NCBI RefSeq assembly: GCF_009811555.1
Contig: NZ_BLIN01000003.1
Coordinates: 868,001 to 932,000 of the forward strand
DNA length: 64,000 nucleotides
Direction of reading: 5' to 3'
DNA from: Streptomyces caniferus
Lineage (GTDB): Bacteria; Actinomycetota; Actinomycetes; Streptomycetales; Streptomycetaceae
Made by a program: the position numbers and the translations under genes. Shown one piece after another: positions 25,092 to 33,323 of this stretch (position 1 is the first letter of the stretch; the number at the start of each line of letters is the position of its first letter). The notes below the pieces were generated by a model. That model was given only the letters and a program-made list of their open reading frames with translations. It was not told where the DNA came from and did no database searches.

Positions 25092-27383
25092 GTGGAGACC
25101 ACGGAGCCCTTCGTCGGCTTCCGCCGCCATCTGCGTGCCGAGGTGGTGCCCGACGAGGCCACCTATCTGCTGTCCGGGCGGGGCGTCACCGCGCTGTTCG
25201 GCCGGCCCGCCGAGGTCGTCGCGCCGCTGCTCGACGGGACCCGGACGCTGTCGGCACTGCTGACGGAGGCGGCGCGGGAGCTGCCCGCGGTGCAGGCCGG
25301 CGCGGTGGTGGCCGAGCTGGCGACGGCCGGGCTGATCGGCTACCGCCCCGCGCCCGGTGCGCCGTCCGACGGCGCGGCCGCCGCGTTCTGGGATCTGGCG
25401 GAGGTCTCCGGCCTGCGGTCCGCCCCGGCGCGCCTCCGGCCGACCGTCGAGATCCTGACCGTGGGCCGGGGTGCGGCCGACGGACTGCGCACCGCATGCG
25501 CCGACTCCGGCCTCACGGTGGCCGTGCCCGGCCCCGGCGGCGGCCCGTCCGCGGGCGCGGCGGATCTCTCCCTGGTGCTCTGCGACGACTATCTGGCCCC
25601 GGACCTCGCGGCACTCGACTCCTGGCACCGGGCGCAGGGGCGGCCCTGGCTGCCGGTGCGTCCCGGCGGCGCGGAGCCGTGGGCCGGGCCGGTCTTCCGG
25701 CCGCACGAGGGCGCCTGCTGGCACTGTCTGGCCGACCGGCTGCGCGGGCACCGGCGGGCCGAACTGGCGGTGCAGCGCGCCCTGGGGGCCGACCGCCCGG
25801 TGGCGGCGCCCGAGGCCTCGCTGGCCGCCGGGCGCGCCATGGGCCTGCAGTTGGCGGTGCTGATGGCGGCGACCTGGCTGGGCGGGGTGCGGCGGGAGAG
25901 CCATGACGCGGTCTGTGCGCTGGACACCCTGACGCTGCACACCCGGCACCACACCGTGCACCGAAGACCCCAGTGCCCGGGGTGCGGTGACCCGGGGCTG
26001 GTGGCGCGGACGGTGTGCCGGCCGGTGGTGCCTCTCCCGCGCCCCAAGGCCGCGCACGGCGGCGGCAACCACCGGGCGCTGCCCCCGGAGCAGATGCTGG
26101 CGCGCCACGGCCACCTGGTGGGGCCGGTGACCGGCGTCGTCAGCGAGATCCGGCGGGCGGACAACGCCCCCGCCGCGCTGCACTGTTACACCTCGGGACA
26201 CAACGTGGCGCTCGGCGGTGGGCTGGGCTGGCTGCGCGGCGGGCTGCGCAGCCTCAGCGGCGGCAAGGGCGTGACCGCGGTCGAGGCGCAGGTCAGTGCG
26301 CTGTGCGAGGCCGTGGAGCGCTATTCGGGAACGCGTCAGGGTGATGAGCCGGTGATCCGTGACTCGCTGCGGGCGCTGGGCGGCGACGCGCTGCATCCCA
26401 ACCGCTGCCAGTTGTGGGCGGCACGGCAGTTCCGTGACCGCGAGAGCTGGAACGCGGCCGCCTCACCGCTCCAGCGGGTCGCCGCGCCCTTCGACGCCAC
26501 CGCTCCCGCCGAGTGGACCCCGGTGTGGTCGCTGACCCACGGCCGCCAACGCCTGCTGCCCACCTCGCTGTTGTACTTCGGGCCGGGCCCGGACGGCGCC
26601 CCGCCCGCCGTGCCGGCCGACTCCAACGGCAGGGCGGCCGGCAGCAGCCTGGAGGACGCGATCGTGCAGGGCTTCCTGGAGCTGGTGGAGCGGGACGCGG
26701 TCGCCCAGTGGTGGTACAACCGGACCCGGCACACCGCGGTGGACCTCGACGCCTTCGACGAGCCGTGGATCGCCGGGCTGCGCACGGCCTACGAACGGGA
26801 TCTGCACCGCGAGGTGTGGGCGCTGGACCTCACCTCGGACTTCGGCATTCCGGTGGTCGCGGCCGTCTCCCGGCGCCGGGACAAGGCCGCGCAGGACATC
26901 ACCTTCGGGTTCGGGGCGCACTTCGACCCGCGCTTGGCGCTGCGCCGCGCCCTGACCGAGATGAACCAGCTGCTGCCCCCCGTGCTGGGCGCCCGCGAGG
27001 ACGGCACGGGGTACCTCACCCGGGACCGTGATCTGCTCGCGTGGTGGACCGGGGCGACGGTGGCCGGGCAGCCGTACCTGCTGCCCGACGCCGGGCAGAG
27101 CGCCCGCGCACCGGGGAGTTACGGCTACCGGCCGCGAGGCGATCTGCGCGAGGACATCGAGGCGGCGAAGCGGCTGGTGGCCGCTCGGGGGCTGGAATTG
27201 CTGGTCCTGGACCAGACCAGACCGGACGTGGGTATTCCGGTGGTGGCGGTGCTGGTGCCGGGGCTGCGGCACTTCTGGGCGCGGTTCGCTCCCGGCAGGC
27301 TCTTCGACGTTCCCGTGGCCGAGGGCCGGCTGTCGCGTCCGACGCGCTACGCGGACCTCAACCCCGTCCCGCTCTTCGTGTAG
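25092..27383 (+). CDS. Fused C/D-type TOMM YcaO cyclodehydratase
   Basis: The 763-residue protein joins a SagC/E1-like leader-binding domain to a YcaO domain. The N-terminal part (to ~320) begins with a winged-helix-like RGVTALFGRPAEVVAPLLDG and holds a zinc site, CWHC (~209-212) and CPGC (~295-298). The YcaO part shows the ATP/Mg motifs: KGVTAVEAQVSALCEAVERY, GSSLEDAIVQGFLELVERDA and LTEMNQ. The C-terminus is NPVPLFV, like the Pro-rich tail of azoline-forming YcaOs. These enzymes turn Cys, Ser or Thr of a peptide into azolines with ATP. No SagB-type dehydrogenase, protease or exporter lies beside it. Tight coupling to the small peptide gene supports enzyme and substrate. Confidence 0.88.
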   Translation: METTEPFVGFRRHLRAEVVPDEATYLLSGRGVTALFGRPAEVVAPLLDGTRTLSALLTEAARELPAVQAGAVVAELATAGLIGYRPAPGAPSDGAAAAFWDLAEVSGLRSAPARLRPTVEILTVGRGAADGLRTACADSGLTVAVPGPGGGPSAGAADLSLVLCDDYLAPDLAALDSWHRAQGRPWLPVRPGGAEPWAGPVFRPHEGACWHCLADRLRGHRRAELAVQRALGADRPVAAPEASLAAGRAMGLQLAVLMAATWLGGVRRESHDAVCALDTLTLHTRHHTVHRRPQCPGCGDPGLVARTVCRPVVPLPRPKAAHGGGNHRALPPEQMLARHGHLVGPVTGVVSEIRRADNAPAALHCYTSGHNVALGGGLGWLRGGLRSLSGGKGVTAVEAQVSALCEAVERYSGTRQGDEPVIRDSLRALGGDALHPNRCQLWAARQFRDRESWNAAASPLQRVAAPFDATAPAEWTPVWSLTHGRQRLLPTSLLYFGPGPDGAPPAVPADSNGRAAGSSLEDAIVQGFLELVERDAVAQWWYNRTRHTAVDLDAFDEPWIAGLRTAYERDLHREVWALDLTSDFGIPVVAAVSRRRDKAAQDITFGFGAHFDPRLALRRALTEMNQLLPPVLGAREDGTGYLTRDRDLLAWWTGATVAGQPYLLPDAGQSARAPGSYGYRPRGDLREDIEAAKRLVAARGLELLVLDQTRPDVGIPVVAVLVPGLRHFWARFAPGRLFDVPVAEGRLSRPTRYADLNPVPLFV

Positions 27384-27532
27384 AAGGGGGCGTCCCGACA
27401 GTCCTCGGGCCATATGCCAGAGGCCCCGCCCACCTCCGCAAAACCCGCTCCACGGACGGTCCGGACCCAGGATTGGGCCATACTATGCTGTCACGTCCGA
27501 GAGCCGCGCAGCCAAGGCACGGGGGGGCATAC

Positions 27533-28768
27533 ATGGGTGTCACCGGCGTTCCGTCCGATGCCGACGCGGAGCCGTTACCGCAGCGTGCGCGATGGCCCGC
27601 GGGGCTGCCCGACCGCGATCTTCCCGCGCCGCGGCTCGCCCGGACCATCACCATCGTGGTGCTGCTGTGCCTGTCGATCGTGGTCTCGCTCAACTCCCTG
27701 GAGTACAGCGCCGATACGCCGACGCTGGCCGCGTCGGTGGCCATCGTGCTGGCCGTGTTCCTCCTGCAGTTCCTGCACTCCTCCACACGGGCCCAGCGCT
27801 GGACGACGCGGACCCGGGTCCTGATGCTGCTGACCCAGGCGGTCTTCACCTACGCACCTGTCCTGATCTTCCACCGCACCTGGGTCAGCATGACCGGTCC
27901 GCTGGCGGGATCGATTCTGCTTCTGGTGCCGTTCCCGCGGGCGTGGATCCCGTTCGCGGCGACCGTCGCGGTCCCCGCCTCCTTCCAGCTGGTGGTGTCG
28001 CTCAGCTGGCTGGAGACGTCCTATCTGGTGCTGTCGACGCTCTTCACGGGCCTGGTGATCTACGGACTGTCCCGGCTCACCGACCTCGTCCAGGAGGTGC
28101 ACCGCTCGCGCGCCGAACTCGCCCGGCTGGCCGTCTCGCAGGAGCGGCTGCGCTTCTCGCGGGACCTGCACGACCTGCTGGGCTACAGCCTCTCCGCGAT
28201 CACGCTCAAGAGCGAGCTGATCTACCGCCTGGTGCCCGGCCGGCCGGAGCAGGCCCGCGAGGAGGTCGCCTCGTTGCTGGACATCTCCCGTCAGGCGCTG
28301 TCGGATGTGCGCACGGTGGCCAGCGGCTACCGTGACATGTCGCTCGCCGCGGAGGCGGACTCCGCCGCGGCGATCCTGGCCTCGGCGGACGTGGAGGCGG
28401 AGGTCGAGATCGCCTGCGGACATCTGCATCCGGTCATAGACACCGTGCTCGCGACCGCGCTGCGCGAGGGTGTCACCAACATCCTCCGTCACAGCAAGGT
28501 CGAGACCTGTCGCATCAGCGCCGTCACGGAAGAGGAGAGAGTGACGCTGACCTTGACCAACGACGGTGTCCCCGACGATCTGCCCGCGCTCTCCCCCCAC
28601 AGCGGCAGCGGAATCGGCAATCTCAAGGCCCGGCTCGGTGCGGTCGGCGGGCGGCTGGAGGCGGAGCGGACGCGCGACGGATGCTTCCGGATGGTTGCCC
28701 AGGCGCCGACGCGGCCGATCGCCGCGCGCACGACGCAAGACCGGATGGCCGCGAGACCCGCGGCCTGA
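27533..28768 (+). CDS. DesK/NarX-type sensor histidine kinase with a TTA codon
   Basis: The 411-residue membrane kinase starts at ATG 27533 after a G-rich ribosome site. Several hydrophobic segments cover residues ~35-190 (TITIVVLLCLSIVVSL first). The HisKA_3 box is FSRDLHDLLGYSLSAI with phosphorylated His near residue 213, and a degenerate HATPase follows (LREGVTNILRHSK, then SGSGIGNLKARLGAVGG). Codon 15 is TTA (27575-27577), which in Streptomyces needs the bldA tRNA, so translation should be delayed until development. It is paired with the response regulator 53 bases downstream. Confidence 0.9.
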   Translation: MGVTGVPSDADAEPLPQRARWPAGLPDRDLPAPRLARTITIVVLLCLSIVVSLNSLEYSADTPTLAASVAIVLAVFLLQFLHSSTRAQRWTTRTRVLMLLTQAVFTYAPVLIFHRTWVSMTGPLAGSILLLVPFPRAWIPFAATVAVPASFQLVVSLSWLETSYLVLSTLFTGLVIYGLSRLTDLVQEVHRSRAELARLAVSQERLRFSRDLHDLLGYSLSAITLKSELIYRLVPGRPEQAREEVASLLDISRQALSDVRTVASGYRDMSLAAEADSAAAILASADVEAEVEIACGHLHPVIDTVLATALREGVTNILRHSKVETCRISAVTEEERVTLTLTNDGVPDDLPALSPHSGSGIGNLKARLGAVGGRLEAERTRDGCFRMVAQAPTRPIAARTTQDRMAARPAA

Positions 28769-28821
28769 TCGATGTCTGCCCGGCCGCGGCCGGGCACCTG
28801 CCGGCCGGGGGAGACCTGCCA

Positions 28822-29436
28822 ATGCTCGCCGTCAAGATCCTGCTCGCCGAGGACGTGCACATGATCCGCGGTGCGCTCATCGCCCTTCTGGAACTGGAAC
28901 CGGACCTGCGGGTGATCGCTTCCGTGGACCGCGGCGACAAGATCGTGGAAGCCGCGCTCGCCAGCCGGCCCGATGTCGCCGTCGTCGACATCGATCTGCC
29001 GGGCATCGACGGGCTGACCGCCGCCGCGGAGCTGCACCAGCGTCTCCCGGACTGCCGCACGCTGATCCTCACCTCCCTCGGCCGTCCGGGGACCCTGCGC
29101 CGCGCGCTGGCCTCCCAGGTGACGGGCTTCCTGTTGAAGGACGCACCGCCCGACCAGCTCGCCCAGGCGGTGCGGAGCGTGGCGGCGGGGCGGCGGGTGA
29201 TCGACCCCCAACTGGCCCTGGCCGCCTGGGACTCCCCCGAGAACCCGCTCTCGCCGCGCGAGCTGGAGGTGCTGCGGCTGGCCGCGCGCGGCGCGGACGC
29301 CGCGGAGATCGCCGGCTGTCTGTTCCTGTCGCAGGGAACCGTCCGCAACTACCTCACGGCCATCGTCGCCAAGCTCAACGCCCGCAACCGGATCGACGCG
29401 GTCCGGATAGCGGAGGAGGCCGGCTGGATCCCGTGA
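28822..29436 (+). CDS. NarL/LuxR-type response regulator
   Basis: The 204-residue protein has a receiver domain (KILLAEDVHMIRGALIALLE) with phospho-accepting Asp at residue 56 in VAVVDIDLPGIDG and Lys in GFLLKDAPPDQLAQAV. The C-terminal LuxR helix-turn-helix is LSPRELEVLRLAARGADAAE and LFLSQGTVRNYLTAIVAKLN. It should act with the kinase just upstream. The pair lies directly after the YcaO gene, so it may sense or control the RiPP-like product or the whole cluster. Convergent with the PPTase gene. Confidence 0.93.
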   Translation: MLAVKILLAEDVHMIRGALIALLELEPDLRVIASVDRGDKIVEAALASRPDVAVVDIDLPGIDGLTAAAELHQRLPDCRTLILTSLGRPGTLRRALASQVTGFLLKDAPPDQLAQAVRSVAAGRRVIDPQLALAAWDSPENPLSPRELEVLRLAARGADAAEIAGCLFLSQGTVRNYLTAIVAKLNARNRIDAVRIAEEAGWIP

Positions 29437-29472
29437 CGGCGGCGGTCCGGCGGGGGCACGACCGGCGCGCGG

Positions 29473-30309
29473 TCAGCCGGTCGTGTCCAGCAGGGCGTCC
29501 AACAGGCCGGCGTCCAGGGCCGTCTGGACCGACAGGTCGGTGCCGCCGCCGAACCCCGCGTCCTGCACGGCGGCGCTGACGACGTACTTGCCGTCGACGG
29601 CGAAGGTGGCGAAGACCCAGTCGTCGGCCCCCGCGTCCCGCCCGTCGGGCCCGACCAGCCGGGCCCAGGTACCGTCCAGGGCGAAGCCGAACTCGGTGAA
29701 GCGGAACCGCAGTCCCTGTCCCAGCGCCTTGCTGTACGCCTCCTTGAGCGTCCACAGCCGCACCAGCGTGTCATTGCGGTCACGGCCGTCGGCCGCGTCC
29801 AGCCGCTGCCGCTCGTAGGGGGTGCAGCCCTGCGCCTCCGAGCCGGTGCCGGCCATCCGGCGCGCCGCCAGCTCCACGTCGACGCCCACCCGTCCGCGGC
29901 TGGTGATGCCGACCACCATCACCTCCTCGGTGTGGCTGAGGCTGATGTCGATCTGGTCGCAGCCGCGCACGAACGGCCGGCCGCCGGGCTGGTAGGCCAG
30001 GTCCACCAGGTCCGGTGCGGTCTCGATGGCCACCGCGGCGGCGTGGCGCAGCAGCAGTCGCGAGGCCAGGAACCGTTCCTTGGCCCGGGGATGGGTCAGG
30101 GTCTGGTAGCGGTGCCAGTCGCGGCCGAGTACGGGCCGCACCCGGGCCACGTCCTGGATGTGCGGCAGCCACTGGGCCAGCCGCCCGTAGACGAGGACCA
30201 CACCGGTGGCGGACAGGTCGTCGTGGACCGAGTGCCACGGCCCCTGTGGTCCGACGACGGCCCGGGGGCGGCACAGCGGGGGCCCGGCAGCGGGGGACGC
30301 CGGTGCCAT
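29473..30309 (-). CDS. Sfp-type 4'-phosphopantetheinyl transferase
   Basis: The 278-residue enzyme moves phosphopantetheine from CoA to carrier-protein serines. The magnesium-binding motifs are clear: RGRVGVDVELAARRM and LWTLKEAYSKALGQGL. SLSHTEEVMVVGIT precedes them. Its ATG is one base after the stop of the ACP-AT gene, and it ends that operon. It likely activates both ACPs of the cluster (S45 of the PKS ACP and S44 of the ACP-AT protein). Confidence 0.93.
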   Translation of the reverse strand: MAPASPAAGPPLCRPRAVVGPQGPWHSVHDDLSATGVVLVYGRLAQWLPHIQDVARVRPVLGRDWHRYQTLTHPRAKERFLASRLLLRHAAAVAIETAPDLVDLAYQPGGRPFVRGCDQIDISLSHTEEVMVVGITSRGRVGVDVELAARRMAGTGSEAQGCTPYERQRLDAADGRDRNDTLVRLWTLKEAYSKALGQGLRFRFTEFGFALDGTWARLVGPDGRDAGADDWVFATFAVDGKYVVSAAVQDAGFGGGTDLSVQTALDAGLLDALLDTTG

Positions 30310-30310
30310 G

Positions 30311-31561
30311 TCAGGCCCGCACCAGCGGGTCGGACAGCGGGCCGGCGTCGAGCGCGGACAGCACACCGGCCAGGTCGACGGCGTTGCTCTCCGGGCCGCG
30401 GCACACCCCGAGGCAGACCGGACCCGCCGAACCGCCCATCCGGCGGACGAACGGGGTGAGCACCACCCGCGGGCCGATCTCCACGACATGGCTGGGGGTC
30501 TCCTGGTCGAGCAGTTGCCGTGCCGCGTCGGCGAACCGGACCGGGGCGGTGATCTGCCGGCTCCAGTACGGCGCGTAGAGCGGCTGGGTGGTGAGCCTGC
30601 CGTGGACCGTGGAGTAGTAGGGCAGCCGCGGGGCGCCGCCGGGCAGCCGGCGGGCGACCGCCTCGAAGCGCGGCAGCATCGGCTCCATCAGCGGCGACTG
30701 GAAGGAGTGCGACACCTCCAGCATGGTGCAGCGGATTCCCCGCTCCTCCAGCCGGCCCCGGACCCGTTCGAGGCCGGCCAGTTCCCCGGAGAGCACGGTC
30801 GCCCGGGCGGCGTTGATCGCGCCGATGACGACGCCCGGCTCGCCGGCGATCGCCTCGGTGGCCTCGTAGGGCGCGGCGCAGGTGGCCATCATGCCGCCGT
30901 CCGAGGACGGCAGGTACTGCATGAACGCCCCGCGCAGGGCGACGAGTTTGGCGGCGTCGGCGAGCGGCAGGGCCCCGGCGACGGTGGCCGCGGCGTACTC
31001 GCCGATGCCGTGGCCGAGCACCGCGACCGGCCGCACCCCGGCCTCCTCCAGGGTGCGGGCCAGGGCGTACTGCACGGCGAACAGCGCGGGCTGGGTGAAG
31101 GCGGTCCGGTGGATCCGGCGGTCGCCACTGAGGATCAGGTCGACGACGGACAGGCCGGTGTAGGGCCGCAGGACGTCGGCCGCCTCGTCGAGGTAGCCGC
31201 GGTAGCCGGTGGAGTGCATGTAGAGGCCGGCGGTCATCCCCGGGTGCTGGCAGCCCTGGCCGGTGAAGACGAAGGCGGCGCGGATCCGCCGGCCGCCGCA
31301 GGGCCGGATGTCGCGGAGCTGGAGGTAGCGGGTGAGTTCCCGCACGGTGGGGTAGTCCCAGATGTCGGTCGGGTCGATCAGCGGGCCGAACTCCTCCTCG
31401 ATGTCGCCGTAGAGGCTCAGCGCCGCCACCGAGTCCAGCCCGTACTCCGCGAAGGCGACATCGGCCGCGACCGGCCGGCCGAGGTAGTGCCGCAGGCGCG
31501 CGGTGAGCCAGCCCTCGTAGTCCGGTTCGTTCGGCGGGGTGGACGGCGGGGTGCTGTGCAT
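30311..31561 (-). CDS. ACP fused to a catalytically degenerate acyltransferase
   Basis: The 416-residue protein has an N-terminal ACP (FAEYGLDSVAALSLYG, serine 44) and, from about residue 95, an acyltransferase fold (AFVFTGQGCQHPGMTAGLY). The catalytic elements are lost: the nucleophile motif reads GHGIGEYAAA with Gly185 where Ser belongs, and VSHSFQSPLMEPML has Gln288 in place of the catalytic His. The Arg in LRGAFMQ is kept. The AT therefore probably docks or recognises a partner and does not transfer acyl groups. The operon order FAAL, dehydrogenase, ACP-AT, PPTase suggests the ACP holds an acyl group activated by the FAAL and oxidised by the dehydrogenase. ATG follows AGGAGG. Confidence 0.85.
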   Translation of the reverse strand: MHSTPPSTPPNEPDYEGWLTARLRHYLGRPVAADVAFAEYGLDSVAALSLYGDIEEEFGPLIDPTDIWDYPTVRELTRYLQLRDIRPCGGRRIRAAFVFTGQGCQHPGMTAGLYMHSTGYRGYLDEAADVLRPYTGLSVVDLILSGDRRIHRTAFTQPALFAVQYALARTLEEAGVRPVAVLGHGIGEYAAATVAGALPLADAAKLVALRGAFMQYLPSSDGGMMATCAAPYEATEAIAGEPGVVIGAINAARATVLSGELAGLERVRGRLEERGIRCTMLEVSHSFQSPLMEPMLPRFEAVARRLPGGAPRLPYYSTVHGRLTTQPLYAPYWSRQITAPVRFADAARQLLDQETPSHVVEIGPRVVLTPFVRRMGGSAGPVCLGVCRGPESNAVDLAGVLSALDAGPLSDPLVRA

Positions 31562-31619
31562 GGCGGGCTCCTCCTGGGCAGGTCGGGTGCGTCGGTACGG
31601 CGACGGGGTGCGCGGCCGG

Positions 31620-33323
31620 TCAGGCCAGCGCGGATCCGTACAGGTCGTAGCTGCGGCGGCCGTGGAGCCGGGCCAGCACCTCGGCCAGTACGCGTTCCTC
31701 GTCGGCGGCCGGGCGGTCGGGCAGCGGCAGGCCCAGGCGGCGGCCGAGGCGGTAGAGCGCGGCGGTCGCCCAGGACGGGTCGGCGAGGAAGGCGTCCGAG
31801 CCGGCGCGCTGTTCGTGCCACACCCCCAGACAGGCGGCCGCGGTCAGCACGAGGGAGTAGCGGTCGGCCAGACCGAACGCGTGCGGGCTGGCGATCGCCT
31901 TGCGGTCGTCGGGGGCGATGTCGGTGAACGCCTTGCGCAGATCGGCGAGTTCGGTGGTGAAGGCGCGGGCGAGGAAACGCAGGGTGCCGTCCCGGGTCGC
32001 GGCGGCCTCCAGCCGGTCGGTGCAGGCCACCAGGGTCGCGGCGAGCGGGTCGCCGTCGCCCAGCAGCGCCGGCTCCGACAGGTCCAGCGGCGGCAGTCCG
32101 TCGTGGATGCGGAACAGCGCGGCCGGCGCCTCGGGGTCGGCGAACCAGGCGTTGCGGGCGAAGTACGGCAGTTGCGGCAGCAGACTGACCTGCCGGCCGG
32201 CGCTGCCGGCGTGCCCGAGCGAGGTGACCGGCAGGTCCCGCAGCTGCTTTTGGAACATGGCGTACGCCCCCGCCTCGGCGAAGGTCGCCTTTCCCAGCAC
32301 CGCCGACATCTCGTCCATCGACTCGGCGAGCAGCTTGGGCGCCTGGTAGGCGGCAGCGGCGGCGTAGGCGCTCATCTGGCGGGGCAGCAGATGCAGTGCC
32401 CGGGTGGCGACGGCGGCCAGGCAGTCGCTGAGCAGCAGATCGAGGAACGCGCCGGTCAGCACGTCCCGTACGTGCCGCACGTCGAGCGAGGAGCGACCGT
32501 CGGCGCGGCGCCGGGTGGCGAACCGGGCGACGGTGCGCAGCGCGGTGTCGGCGCCGGACAGCACGATGGACGGGATCAGGCCCCGGATGACGAGGGAGGA
32601 GCGCAGGCTGAGCTCGTAGCCGTCGCCGAGCGAGCCGACCAGCGCCTCGTGCGGGACGACGCAGTCGGTGATGCTCAGTCCGCTGAAGTCGGTGCTGCGC
32701 ATGCCGTTGGTGGCGCGGCGGCCCAGGTTCGTGACCCGTCCGGCGGGCAGCCGGTCGCGGTCGAGCAGCAGCACCGAGTGGGTGCGGCCCCGGGTCTCGC
32801 CGGTGCGCGCGAACACCACCAGCCCCGTGGAGCGGGCGGCGTTGGCGATGACGGATTTGCTGCCGTGGAGCCGGAAGCCCTCCGCGACGGGTTCGGCGGC
32901 GAACTCCTCGCGGACGAAGGCGTTGCCGTGGGCGACCTCGTGCCGGGCGACCGCGATCCGCCGGCCCTCCAGCAGCAGCCGGGCGGCCAGCGCGCACTGG
33001 TCGTCCTGCCCTCCGGTCCATACCGGGACGGCCGCGAAGAAGCAGTTCAGTCCGTAGCCGAAGCCCAGGGAGGCGTCGCGGCGGAAGACCGGGCGCAGCA
33101 CCCGGCCCAGGACGTCCATCCGCGCCAGCCGCCCGCCGTGGCGCTCCGGCACGAACTCGGCGTCGAGGGCGAAGGCGTCCAGCACCGCTTCCGCCGCGGC
33201 GAGCGCCTCGCCGGCGGAGTCCGCGGCGAGCAGGGCGTCCTGGCCGCAGGGGTTCGCGGGGTCGTCCAGCGGGCCGAACGCGGACTCCAGCCGGTCGATG
33301 CGGTCCTGCGCCGGGCCGCTCAC
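31620..33323 (-). CDS. Acyl-CoA/acyl-ACP dehydrogenase family flavoprotein
   Basis: The 567-residue protein has the acyl-CoA dehydrogenase fold: a helical N-terminus, a central beta domain (FRLHGSKSVIANAARSTGLV, THSVLLLDRDRLPAGRVTNL, GMRSTDFSGLSITDCVVPHE) and a C-terminal helical domain longer than in typical members. Such long forms are often found with a fatty-acyl-AMP ligase and an ACP, where they desaturate the ACP-bound acyl group at C2-C3. Its GTG overlaps the FAAL stop (GTGA), so the two are coupled. A likely reaction is 2-methylbutyryl-ACP to tigloyl-ACP. The catalytic Glu could not be placed with confidence. Confidence 0.85.
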   Translation of the reverse strand: MSGPAQDRIDRLESAFGPLDDPANPCGQDALLAADSAGEALAAAEAVLDAFALDAEFVPERHGGRLARMDVLGRVLRPVFRRDASLGFGYGLNCFFAAVPVWTGGQDDQCALAARLLLEGRRIAVARHEVAHGNAFVREEFAAEPVAEGFRLHGSKSVIANAARSTGLVVFARTGETRGRTHSVLLLDRDRLPAGRVTNLGRRATNGMRSTDFSGLSITDCVVPHEALVGSLGDGYELSLRSSLVIRGLIPSIVLSGADTALRTVARFATRRRADGRSSLDVRHVRDVLTGAFLDLLLSDCLAAVATRALHLLPRQMSAYAAAAAYQAPKLLAESMDEMSAVLGKATFAEAGAYAMFQKQLRDLPVTSLGHAGSAGRQVSLLPQLPYFARNAWFADPEAPAALFRIHDGLPPLDLSEPALLGDGDPLAATLVACTDRLEAAATRDGTLRFLARAFTTELADLRKAFTDIAPDDRKAIASPHAFGLADRYSLVLTAAACLGVWHEQRAGSDAFLADPSWATAALYRLGRRLGLPLPDRPAADEERVLAEVLARLHGRRSYDLYGSALA

